Origin: Lingula anatina
Lineage: Eukaryota; Brachiopoda; Lingulata; Lingulida; Lingulidae
Direction: 5' to 3'
Length of the DNA stretch: 37,623 bases
NCBI RefSeq assembly: GCF_001039355.2
Contig: NW_019775728.1
Span: 72,557-110,179, forward strand
Position numbers and translations under genes: made by a program. The number at the start of each line of letters is the position of its first letter. The stretch's first letter is position 1. Positions 9,817 to 19,700 of the stretch are shown here, in pieces. Under the pieces are notes generated by a model. It had not been told where the DNA came from and searched no databases. It saw only the letters and a program-made list of their open reading frames with translations.

Positions 9817-12800
9817 ATTGTGTTTGGGTTTTTGTGGGCGTTTATGTGATGATCATTAATTGTGTGTGTGTGTGTGCGCACGCGCGCATTTTTGATTGTG
9901 ATTGTGATTATCTCCATTTCCATGTCTGGTAATTCAGGTAATTGAGTCATTAAATATCAAAATAATATGTAAACTGCAGGTGCTGGAGTTGCCTTTAAAA
10001 ATGGACACGCATGGAAGGAGCTGAGGAGATTCACAGTCTCGTCTCTACGAGATTTCGGCCTCGGGAGAAAAAGTTTACAAGAAAAAATTCAGGATGAGGC
10101 AAGATATTTGGTGCAAAACATTGAAGATGAAAATGGAAAGGCTTTCTCTCCCAGCGCAAGGATTGGAAAAGCTGTCAACAACATTATTTCTATCGTAGTG
10201 TTTGGAGCTAGGTAACTGAATAGCTACACTTAGCAACTAGTAAAAATATTTTATCATTCATCATCATTTAGAGCCTATAGTGTTCCACTGTTGGACAAAG
10301 GCCTCAGCATGCTTTTTCCATTGTTTCCTATCCTGAGCCTCAGATTTCCAGTTTGGCCAAGGTTTCTTCTTCCAAGACTTCCAGTAGTCATCTAATTCAT
10401 CCCTCCATCGTTTGACCGGCCTTCCTCTTTTTCTTTGTCCATACCTTGGGATCCATTCTGTAAGCCTGATTGTCCACCTATTGTCCTTCATTCTTTTGAC
10501 ATGTCCTGCCCACCTCCATTTCATTTCTTTAACTGTGATCAGTATGTCCTTAACTTTGGTCTGTTCACGTAACCATACATTCGTTTTCCGCTCTCTTGGA
10601 CTGATGTTCAACATAATTCTTTCCATCTTTCTCTGAGCTACTTGTAGCTTGTCTTCCATGGAGGCATTCAGTGCCCAGGTCTCTGAACCATAGGTGATTG
10701 CCGGCAGCACACAAGCATTGAACACTTTCTTTTACATATTTAAGATTCTTTAAATGAATTTGCAGAATATATATGTACTGCCGGTAGTACGGTGCAGAAA
10801 TTTAAGTAAAATAAATTAGCCAGCCAATTCATAAAGGAAGTTATATACCAGGGGCGGATTCCGGATTATATGAATCCACAGACGAACGTGAACATTGCAC
10901 CGCCGTATGTGTTAATAGTAAGCATTCCCATGTACATTCAACTATTTATCTAAATCATAAGACAGTGGGCTTCATCTGAGACCGTCCACGCGACTGCCGT
11001 GTAAAAGCTCACAGAATTTCAACTGTGGTTAACTTTCTAATCGTTTTCTCCTACGTTTTTCCAAACTAACGTCTATTGTTTAACAGTTTATGTGTCATTT
11101 TTTTAAATTGCTACTTTAAACGAATCTGCCAGCATAGTGAATTTCACTTTATCTGCTGAAAAGCCCCACCTCACGTGGATTCTCGTTTTAAAATCTCGTG
11201 TGACGTCACGCAGTACTCTTTGTTATGCCTTCTTGGATGAAGTCCATTATGTTTTATCTTTCTTTTATAAAAGTGACAATTTCCTTAAAATGATTTCAGA
11301 TATGACTATGATGACACCCCAAAGATGTTGTCAGTTTTGGAGGAATCCATGAGAATGAACAAAGGAGGACCACTGTCCTTTACCAACTTGGCGCGCTTCT
11401 TTTTTCCGGTAAAATGGAATTATTCGCAATATTTGGCATAAGACCTTTTACACAGTGCTTATTATTCACCTATATATTCTTCTTCATTTCCTGTTCAGTC
11501 CTGGTGTCATATTTTGCCATTAAATTTTTAACAATACTAAATAAATTAATATTTTTTCGAAATCAGACCATTGTCGACGCAGTACATACTTTTCTTGTAA
11601 AGTTTGTTTGACAAAGTGTGTGGCTTAAACCACAAGAATATATTTCGATCCGTACAAAATAAAACAAAGTTTTATTAAATATGAAAAATATATTCGCTCT
11701 CGTGGGCAATTGTAAATTTGTATATTGGTTTTTATAACAGACTGTTGCCACATATATGTGAAAAATCACAAAAAAGCTATTCGACATAAATAAAATTTGA
11801 AAACTTTCATTTCAGAAAAAGAAATTTGCCCTCGTGGATAAATTCTATAGTTTGGTAAGACAGGAAGTGAAACGGCATCGCCAGTCCTTTGATCCGACTG
11901 ACATCCGGGACTTCATTGACCTCTATATAAAGGTCACTCAAGACAGGTTAGATCCAGAAATTTACACAGGTATGTAACCGTTTAATGACAATTTCAAATC
12001 TGATCCCGACTTGATGTGATTTAGCAGACGACTGTCTTTAAAACTTTACGTTCACAACGTACCGCCCAATCATATATCGACGATTTTCTGATTGTTATCA
12101 CTTATTACTTATACTTATTATTATTATTATTATTATTATTATCATTATTATTATTTGAGTTCTCCATTGACGTTATTAATTTCAGAATGGAACGTGTTCC
12201 GCATCATAGTTGATCTATATTTAGCTGGAACCGACACAACAGCTAATACTTTGAGATGGTCCCTGGTTCATATGGTAAATCACCCGGATGTACAGAAGAG
12301 GGTGCAGCAGGAAATTGATCGGGTAACGACCCACAGTAAAAATGAATAGGAGGGACAATCTGAGATAATCTTGTGTTCTTATTTCTTAGGTTTTTTATTC
12401 TGAATATAAGATGTACTTATGCCTCTTTGTTTGTAATATATGTTCATGAATTTTGGCGTTTTCCGATTTTTCGAGAGACAAATTGTAAGTGGGTTGACCA
12501 ACACATTCATTGGATCTCTATGGCTACCGCTTGACCTGGTTTTTATTAAGCAGTTCTGAATGTGATTTTATTGTTTCCACTAATTAAAAGACGTAGGTAC
12601 TTGGTATAAACTCTATGTTTCGGTCAGCTGGGATAGTGGATCTTTGGCGTCGGTCAATTATCCTCACTTCGCTATCCCCACTTTGAACCGAGCCTAGAGT
12701 TGATCTCAGCTAAAGTCAGTAATTGTACAATGTAACTAAATTAAAATTAAAGAACGTGTTTCGTAAAGATATGATATACTTTGTTTGATAAATGTATTTA

Positions 12801-14009
12801 AATTAAGGTCATAGGTCAAGGTCGTGTTGCCAAGATGGAGGACAAGGCCAGGATGCCGTTCACTGAAGCAACCATACTGGAGGTCCTTCGACTGTCTACT
12901 GTTGGTCAGTATCTTATTTGAACTTTTTTAAACATTTATTGCCAATAAACAATCTTCATTTAACAAAAATAGCGATACAGCGGTGTTTACTTAGTTAAGT
13001 GCCGTTTTGGAAAACTGCGACATCTAATTAATAAAAATGGAAAACAAAGAAAATGAACAGAAGAAAGGAATTTGTTCGATTTCTGGTACTGTTTCCGGGG
13101 TGGAAATATATGTAGTTCTCGTCTGAACAAACTTATGGAGAAGAGTGGAAACAGGGTGTTACTGCAAGGAATAGATGCATGTATTGCAGAACAGAACCAA
13201 TTTACCTTTGGTTTCACTTATATTGCTTTCTTCCCGGAACAAAGCGTCCCAACCTTGTCACTGTAAAATTTTACCCCACCTCGTATGATTTTTCGCAAAT
13301 TGTCGAGTCTCGTATGGCGCCACGCTGTGGTCTCCATTCAAATGAATCATTTCAAGAACGAGAAATCTTTCATTCCATGTCATAAGTTCCCATGGGTGGT
13401 CCCCATGCTACCAGTGAAGCTACAACTTTGGCCGGATACACCATTCCCAAGGGCACCATAATTTTGGGAGATTTGTACCGGGTTCTTCACGATAAGAATA
13501 ACTTCGAGGATCCTTACAACTTCAAACCAGAAAGATGGCTGGAAGACGATGGTAAAGTGATCAAGTCGGACAAAATGATACCGTTTTCCATAGGTACGTT
13601 ACTTAATATTAAACCTTCATGTTACCATGCAGTGGCACATTAGTGAAATCATAACATATGTATGTCTATATAAACAACTAAGCAAATTTTTCTCTGTAAA
13701 GAAAATCAGAATTGCTTAAATCCGATCCAATAAGAAATACCCAAGACCTACTTTATATTCATAATATATAAAAATTTATTTATTTAAGTGTACATTTTCT
13801 CATTGTGATTGCTTATTTGTATTTCAGGGCCTCGTGTTTGTCTTGGTAAGGGGCTGGCTGAAATGGAATCATTCATTTTCCTCACAACGTTGCTTCAGAA
13901 TTTTACCTTCAAGGTACCGGAGGGGGAAAACCCACCCAATGGAATGGAGGGTCTAAACGCCATCACTTTCTCGCCACACAATTACAATGTGTGCGCAGTT
14001 AGGCGCTAG
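8021..14009 (+). CDS. Cytochrome P450, CYP2 clan (array gene B)
   Basis: Predicted microsomal monooxygenase, 501 aa. Exons: 8021-8408, 9980-10211, 11300-11408, 11816-11969, 12186-12322, 12808-12904, 13387-13593 and 13828-14009 (1506 nt). It has one more codon than A near the N-terminus (MTNVLVQ against MTNVVQ), shared with C. Anchor, PPGP, WKELRR, AGTDTT, EVLR (ExxR), PERW and FSIGPRVCLG (C446) are all present. The ATG at 8021 is preferred over an in-frame GTG at 8009. The exon 7 acceptor is AAG where the paralogs have CAG; still AG, so probably used. Introns 1 and 2 are inflated by a nested MITE, a G-rich minisatellite and a retrotransposon tail. A foldback element starts 25 bp after the stop and may fall in the 3' UTR. 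The B-C loop reads [14 protein letters not shown]; the K-helix region is LRLSTV where the others have FRMS. Confidence 0.92.
8546..8632. repeat. Hairpin repeat in gene B intron 1
   Basis: Perfect 17-base arms at 8558-8574 (TCAGCGAGGGTTATGTG) and 8606-8622 extend imperfectly outward to about 29 bases each. The loop holds two CACGAGTG copies. It is absent from the other four paralogs and lies next to the element at 8647-9136. Confidence 0.75.
8647..9136. mobile_element. Outer inverted-repeat element carrying a nested MITE
   Basis: Ten-base inverted ends TAGACCACGG (8647-8656) and CCGTGGTCTA (9127-9136) bracket a sequence into which a second element (8710-9090) has inserted. Without it the outer unit would be only about 106 bp. 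A and C lack it, so insertion followed the duplication. Confidence 0.55.
8710..9090. mobile_element. Harbinger-like MITE nested in gene B intron 1
   Basis: TTA flanks both ends (8707-8709, 9091-9093). The ends are GCCCCTATTTCACACAGACC and its complement, continuing through ACGAATCGCC and AATTTCAGGATT to about 55-65 matching bases per arm, interrupted by a ~12-base insertion on the left. The 381-bp element has no ORF. The 3-bp TTA duplication fits PIF/Harbinger MITEs; that class is inferred from the duplication alone. Confidence 0.7.
9416..9570. repeat. G-rich minisatellite, gene B intron 1
   Basis: Imperfect repeats of GTTGAGGAGGGGGTGGG-like units, almost free of C on the plus strand. Several GGGG runs lie close together, so a quadruplex could form on the transcribed RNA. 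It is found only in gene B. Confidence 0.75.
9608..9890. repeat. Expanded (TG)n/(GA)n microsatellite, gene B intron 1
   Basis: Long TG runs are broken by GAGAGA blocks at about 9687-9700, 9721-9729 and 9773-9782. This is the expanded counterpart of the TG tract in A, D and E. Open frames across it encode only Cys-Val or His-Thr repeats and are artefacts. Confidence 0.85.
10252..10735 (-). mobile_element. 5'-truncated non-LTR retrotransposon in gene B intron 2
   Basis: A reverse-strand insertion of about 484 bp is flanked by ATATTT (10246-10251 and 10736-10741). Gene A has the uninterrupted target (AAAATATTTAAGATG). The 3' end is at the left with an ATGATGATGAATGA-like tail. Only the C-terminal part of the reverse transcriptase ORF is kept. 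5' truncation with a short target duplication is typical of target-primed reverse transcription. Confidence 0.8.
10264..10725 (-). pseudogene. Reverse transcriptase C-terminal fragment (non-LTR element)
   Basis: An open frame of 153 codons ends at a natural stop near 10264. It shows the region after the RT core familiar from RTE/CR1-type polyproteins: [29 protein letters not shown] and [11 protein letters not shown]. The polymerase core (YxDD) and endonuclease are absent because the insertion is 5'-truncated at 10735. The frame is intact, so it is fairly young, but it has no promoter or start of its own and cannot be functional. The exact clade cannot be set from this piece. Confidence 0.8.
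10849..10873 (+). mobile_element. Remnant of hAT-like MITE, gene B intron 2
   Basis: Only the left end (CAGGGGCGGATTCCGG) of the element found complete in A (2310-2553) remains. A deletion removed the interior, the right end and a little flanking intron, rejoining near CGAACGTGAACATTGC. Confidence 0.55.
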
Positions 14010-14033
14010 AGATACATGGACTGAAATGAAAAA

Positions 14034-14342
14034 GGCCCCATTCAGATCGAGAAGAGCCGAGTGCTAGCTTGGCCCCGACCTAAATATGGCGGACCTACAT
14101 GAAAGGAAGACCGCGTAATCCTGTAATGTTCTGTCCTCCTCTTTTCCGCCTCCCCACGCGTGGTCCACGCAGGGACCCAATAATTAAATCTGGGCTTCAA
14201 CCAGTCGAGGGACGACGCGCGGGGAGCCGTGTGAGAGGCGGAGAAACCATCAAAGGATTAAGCGGACTACCTTTCATGTAGGTCCGCCATATTTAGGTCC
14301 CGGCTTAGCTAGCACACAACTTTTCTCGATCTGAATGGGGCC
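14034..14342. mobile_element. Foldback MITE with ~73-bp inverted ends, 3' of gene B
   Basis: Bases 14034-14106 (starting GGCCCCATTCAGATCGAGAA) match the complement of 14270-14342 over about 73 bases with roughly ten mismatches. Weaker complementarity continues inward (CCGCGTAATCCTGTAATG against CCGCTTAATCCTTTGATG), so almost the whole 309 bp folds on itself. It lies 25 bp after the gene B stop and is missing after C, D and E. The 60-codon open frame inside is not a gene. Confidence 0.85.
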
Positions 14343-15180
14343 AAAGTGAATCTTAGTTTATAGAAAGCAGAATTTTACCCGAAACCTCACTTACTGATAT
14401 CATTACACTTATAGATATCATTACATAAACACCTTTGGTTTAAAAATTAAGCACAAAACACAAGGGTCATTTGTATGTTATTTGATTACAATTTATACAC
14501 AAACCCCAGCATAATATTTTTTCCAAATCACCAAATTTAATGTAGCTCTGAATATCTTAGGCGAAGTGCAAAAATTCTTTGTGCAAACAAGTTTGCAAAG
14601 TATTCGCTTTTTTATATCTTGCCCTGAATGTTAGATACGGAATTAAGATATGTAATATAAAAATATATAAACATAATACCGCCCTATCGATATGATAAAA
14701 TGAGTTGTTAACTTAAAGAGAATGAAAAGATAAACAAAACGTGAATGTAGATCTTTCCAGTTATTAAAAACTGGAAAATGAAATGGTCTTTCACAATATG
14801 AAAAGTGATAGCTTAACTCTTGAAAAGTAAAAGTTCATGAAAATATGAATGACAGTGTTTTCGAGAGGTGAAAGTTGACAAAAAGGACATTTTTTTATAT
14901 AATAGGAGTTGAAAGATGACCTCTTGGTACGAAAAAGTGATCAAAGATAAGAGCTCATCTTTCGGTCACATTTTGTAAATAAATGAAAGGTGATAAAAGG
15001 TGTTTGTTTTGTTTGTACAGTGAATGGGATTCAAGTTGCGATCACTTAGTTTTCGGCTTTGAACCTCAGAATGGGCTTCTACTCATCCGGGATATTTAAA
15101 AGAACTGCGTTAAGACATCTGAATGCATACACGATATTCATCACGATTTTATAGTCTGCCAGCGATTTACTGTTTTACGT
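14343..15180. other. Conserved 3' intergenic module (copy after gene B)
   Basis: An AT-rich non-coding block of about 0.8 kb recurs after C (twice), D and E, but not A. It has a 9-bp stem (14754-14762 with 14769-14777) and further small inverted repeats such as AAAGAT...ATCTTT, not all kept in other copies. Nothing recognisable is coded; it is part of the duplicated unit. Confidence 0.6.
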
Positions 15181-15221
15181 ATATAAGCTTGACAACGAGT
15201 GAGTGAGTTGAGGTATTTCTT

Positions 15222-15324
15222 GGATAACAACTCTCTTTTCTCTCTTTCTTTCTCTCTCACACAAACACATACGCACGCACACAAGCACACATTTATTCAC
15301 ATACGCAAACGCACACACACACAC
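15222..15324. repeat. (CT)n/(CA)n microsatellite
   Basis: A pyrimidine-rich CTCTTTCT stretch runs into CACACA/CGCACG repeats. The same composite tract recurs after gene E (about 36180-36289), just before the shared segment GAATGCTTTAGAGTCCTGTG. Confidence 0.8.
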
Positions 15325-15507
15325 GAATGCTTTAGAGTCCTGTGTCCACATAAAATATAATTGTGGTAGAGAAGACACATGGCTGCTTGACAACGATGTC
15401 AAGATTCTGTTTCAATAATAGATAATTTTGTCAAAAAATGTTCCCCCACCTTGCCTTCCCCCAATTCAAAACTTAAGATAAGCAATGGGGGGGGGGGGGG
15501 GGGGGGG

Positions 15508-15815
15508 NNNNNNNNNNNNNNNNNNNNNNNNNNNNNNNNNNNNNNNNNNNNNNNNNNNNNNNNNNNNNNNNNNNNNNNNNNNNNNNNNNNNNNNNNNNNN
15601 NNNNNNNNNNNNNNNNNNNNNNNNNNNNNNNNNNNNNNNNNNNNNNNNNNNNNNNNNNNNNNNNNNNNNNNNNNNNNNNNNNNNNNNNNNNNNNNNNNNN
15701 NNNNNNNNNNNNNNNNNNNNNNNNNNNNNNNNNNNNNNNNNNNNNNNNNNNNNNNNNNNNNNNNNNNNNNNNNNNNNNNNNNNNNNNNNNNNNNNNNNNN
15801 NNNNNNNNNNNNNNN
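15508..15815. other. Assembly gap (308 N) inside a G run
   Basis: The unknown bases are flanked by G only: 21 G on the left (15487-15507) and 8 G on the right (15816-15823). The homologous place after gene A (7067-7083) is a short interrupted G run, so the gap may hide little more than homopolymer. Open frames across it are meaningless. Confidence 0.95.
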
Positions 15816-15823
15816 GGGGGGGG

Positions 15824-16187
15824 TTATAAAAAACTATGCACCTAAAACTGACTTATTTCAGTACATATATTGAAACTGAAGTAAATAAATTGCATGGATA
15901 TGGTTTTTAAGAAGGGAGCAGTCGAAGTGTCTCAGGCATCGAAGTGTCTAAGGCATTTAAAGAACCAAAACTCCTGAATGGGGGTCTTCAGAGACATTTG
16001 TGCCCTGAGCACTGTCAAATATTTAGTAATTTGATCGACTATATTGTTGCATTTAAGTTTTACCTGGGTTTCTGTAAATATAATCAAATATTGATTTTAG
16101 TGCTATATAATTTGTATGTAGCCAGCTAGAATTTATAACTGTAAATTTTAATTACAAAATAACAACAACTACAACAACAACAACAAC

Positions 16188-16221
<34 letters not shown>

Positions 16222-16590
16222 TAACACTTTTCTATTCCATTACAGTAGAGCAGGGTCTTGTCCAGTGAAGCTGTAAAAGCTTAGGTGTTACGTGTGTATT
16301 AACTGCCCTTTACCACAGTCATGTACATTTAGACTTTTTCACTAGATATCAATAGCTATATGTATGTCTTCAGTTAATTCTATACACTATGCTGTCTAGC
16401 GAGAGTTAATGTATGGTATTGTTATAACCTGGCTGGTCTCTGATAAAAGAAATGGAAATATATATGCATGCTCTCAAGACTGTAGGTGGGTTGAGACAGA
16501 CGAAGTACTTTTGAGTTTGGTTAATAAATTATTCCTTGAACTTTCGTGTGAAATCTTGCCATCCCTTCATGTCAGTGACGTTAGAAAACA
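15824..16590. other. Intergenic region B-C, no gene seen
   Basis: This stretch aligns with 7084-7835 upstream of gene B, including ACTGTCAAATATTTAGTAATT and CTAGCGAGAGTTAATGTATGG. It differs by an expanded (CAA)n/(AAT)n run (about 16170-16221) and lacks the 19-G run. No gene or RNA is recognised. Confidence 0.7.
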
Positions 16591-16591
16591 T

Positions 16592-16735
16592 GGTTGCAAA
16601 ATACGCCTCTGCAGTAATACCTGCACGTAAACACGTTTAAATTGCACATATACAAAGGCGTCAAGTATTGACCTTGTTCCGTGTACAGGTAGGATACATG
16701 CATTTGGGCTTACAGCGGCATATCCCTTCAGCCAT
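16592..16735 (+). promoter_or_regulatory. Putative promoter / 5' leader of P450 gene C
   Basis: Nearly identical to the gene B block but with TATACAAA (16649-16656) in place of TATAAAAA, so the TATA box is weakened by one base. Confidence 0.4.
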
Positions 16736-16785
16736 TCTAGCTCGTTCAAAATACTGGAGAAGTTGCTGTAACTGTGGGATCCAAA

Positions 16786-19700
16786 ATGACCAACGTTGTT
16801 GTACAGAGTTTCTCTGAGTTATTCGCTACCATTGGTTTGCCGACAGTTATGATATTCGCGGCAGTGTTGTTGTTAAGTCTGTGGATCCTGTCATCCAGCA
16901 ATCCTCGGGTGAACTGGCCGCCCGGACCATTATGTTTCCCCGTGGTGGGATGTCTCCCTCAGCTGATGATCAGCGGTAAAAGACGACAACCGACAGATCT
17001 TCTTCCATGGTATGATACATACGGAGATATCATGCACATCAAACTTGGAGAACAACACATGATAATGCTGGGGACTTATGAGTTGATAGAAGAGGCCTTC
17101 GTGAAGAATGCAGCTACAGTCAGTGCTAGGCCTACCTGGGTATATTTTTTAAGACAAATAGTAGGAAAAGACGGTAATTAAAGAGATTTCTTTTTATGCA
17201 TGTTAGCATTCCAGTAGACAAGGACCCAGGTCCCTATTAGCATAACATGTAGGGCACGCTTTAGTAAACAATCTGATATTGTTTGGTTTTGCTCGTCACC
17301 CCCCCCCCCCCAATCCACCAAATCCAACTTTGGTACATGCTCTCACAATCATTTAGGAACAAACTTAAGTGTGCAGTGTGAAGGCCTCGCCGAGTAAATT
17401 GGCCCCGTAACTTGAAAGCATCGCGCATTGCGACCAAGCGCAACCGTCTCGATTCCATAACTCGCCCATACTCGCCCCATTTAATACATTGAAGCCTCTA
17501 TGCGTTATCGCTATTCACAGTACGCAATGCTTTCGAGTTACGGGTCCTTGATATATTTTATGTAGATGTAAATTGCAGGTGCTGGAGTTTTATTTAAAAA
17601 CGGACACGCATGGAAGGAGCTGAGGAGATTCACACTCTCGTCCCTTCGAGATTTCGGCCTTGGGAGAAAAAGTTTACAAGAAAAAATTCAGGATGAGGCC
17701 AGATACTTGGTGCAAAGCATTGAAGATGAAAATGGAAAGGCTTTCTCTCCAAGGGATAGGGTTGGAAAAGCTGTCAACAACATAATTTCTTTCGTAGTGT
17801 TTGGAGCTAGGTAACTGAATAGCTACACTTAGCAACTAGTAAAAATATTTAAGATGTTTAAAGTGATTTGCGGACTATGTGTATATACTGTATATACATG
17901 TACTGCCGTACGGTGCAGAAATCTAAAGGAACTTCTATACCATGGGCAGATCCAGGACTACTGTATGAAGAGGGGTCCAACAGGCCTCAGATGCAAAGCC
18001 GACCCTCGCCCCACCCCCTTGTAGTGGGGTTTTGGCGCCCTCTGAAAAGCCCAAAAAATTTGGTATTTTAGAGGGCAAAGGGTGCCACATACGGTTTAGA
18101 ACTATAATTCAGCTAGTCGAAAGTCAAATCTTAAGGGGGAGTATTGGTGTGATTTTTTGTCAGAAATTGAAAAGGGGGGGGGGGGGGGGGCCCCCCCCTG
18201 ACAGCCCCCTAAATCTGCCACTGTGTACTATGCTAAAACAGTTGACAAACGTTAACATGGCACCGCCGTATGCGTGAAGCACTAGTGTATATTCTATTTT
18301 TTATCTAAATCATGAAACAATGAGTTTCATCTGAGATCTGAGATGGCGACTGCCTTGTAAAAGCTCACAGAATGTCATGTGTTTATCTTTCTGACCATTT
18401 TCTCCTACGTTTTTCCAAACTGACATCTATTGTTTAACAATTTTTATATGTCACTTTAAAAAAAATATAACAAAGCGTGAAAAAGCACTTTTTTAATTTA
18501 AAAATTGCTTCTTTAAACGAATCTCCCAGCATAGCGAGTTTCAATTTATCTGCTGAAAAAGGCCCACCTTACGTGGATTCTCGTTTTAAAATATCGTGTG
18601 ACGTCACGCAGTACTCTTTCTATGCCTTCTCGGATGAAGTCCATAATGTATTATCTTTATTTTATAAAAGTGACAATATCCTTAAAACGATTTCAGATAT
18701 GACTATGATGAAACCCCAGCGATGTTGCCAATTTTGGAGGAATCCTTGAGAATGAACAAAGGAGGCCCATTGTCATTTACCAACTTGGTGCGCTTCTTCT
18801 TGCCGGTAAAATAGAATTATTTATATTTAAGACCTATTACTTAGTGCTTATTCAAAAGATTTTCACCTTTACGTTTTCTTCATTTCATTTTGCTGTTAAA
18901 TTTTTAGAAATTCTGAATAAATTCATATATTTCGAAATCAGACCATTTGGCGGTACAGTGCTGACTTTAAGTTTTTGCGACAAAATTTGCGCCATAAACC
19001 TCAAGAACGCGTTTCAAACCCTACAAAATTAAGATAAATTTTATTTTAGGTGAAAAATGTATTTGCCCCCGTGGACAAATTGTATTTGGAAAATAGCACA
19101 GTTTATATGAAAGACTCTTTTTTTGCAATATGTATATATACAGCAATACGTTTCGATTTAAACAAAAATTTGGACACTTTCATTTCAGAAGAAGAAGTTC
19201 GCCCTCTTGGATAAATTCTATAGTTTGGTAAGACAGGAGGTAGAACGACATCGCCAGTCCTTTGATCCAACTGACATCCGGGACTTCATTGACCTCTATA
19301 TAAAGGTCACTCAAGACAGACTAGATCCAGAGATTTTCACAGGCATGACGATTTCACATAGAGAGCTAATCCCGACCTGACAACTCTCTTTCAAACGTTT
19401 GGTTCACAGCGTATCGCCCGATAAAATTTCGATAATTTTCATCACCGTCTTCTTATTGTAAACACCGTCTATTGATTGTAATCATCATCTACTTATTATT
19501 ATTTTTCTTACTTTGAGCTCTCCTTTTTTTGTACGTTTTTAGAATGGAACGTATTCCGCATAATAGTAGATTTGTATTTGGCTGGAACTGACACAACAGC
19601 AAATACTTTGAGATGGTCCCTTATCCACATGGTAAATCACCCGGATGTACAGAAGAGGGTACAGCAGGAAATTGATCAGGTAACGACTCAAAGTACAAAT

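Noticed and set aside
9411-9950. Reverse frame of 179 codons rich in His-Thr, and forward Cys-Val frames nearby
   Set aside because: They are translations of the TG/GA microsatellite and the G-rich minisatellite.
13381-13387. AAG instead of CAG at the exon 7 acceptor of gene B, considered as a splice defect
   Set aside because: The AG dinucleotide is intact and AAG acceptors are usable; exon 6 in the paralogs also uses AAG.
14099-14281. 60-codon open frame 3' of gene B
   Set aside because: It lies entirely in the foldback element and is imposed by the palindrome.
15451-15873. Open frame spanning the N gap
   Set aside because: It consists of unknown residues and poly-G translation.
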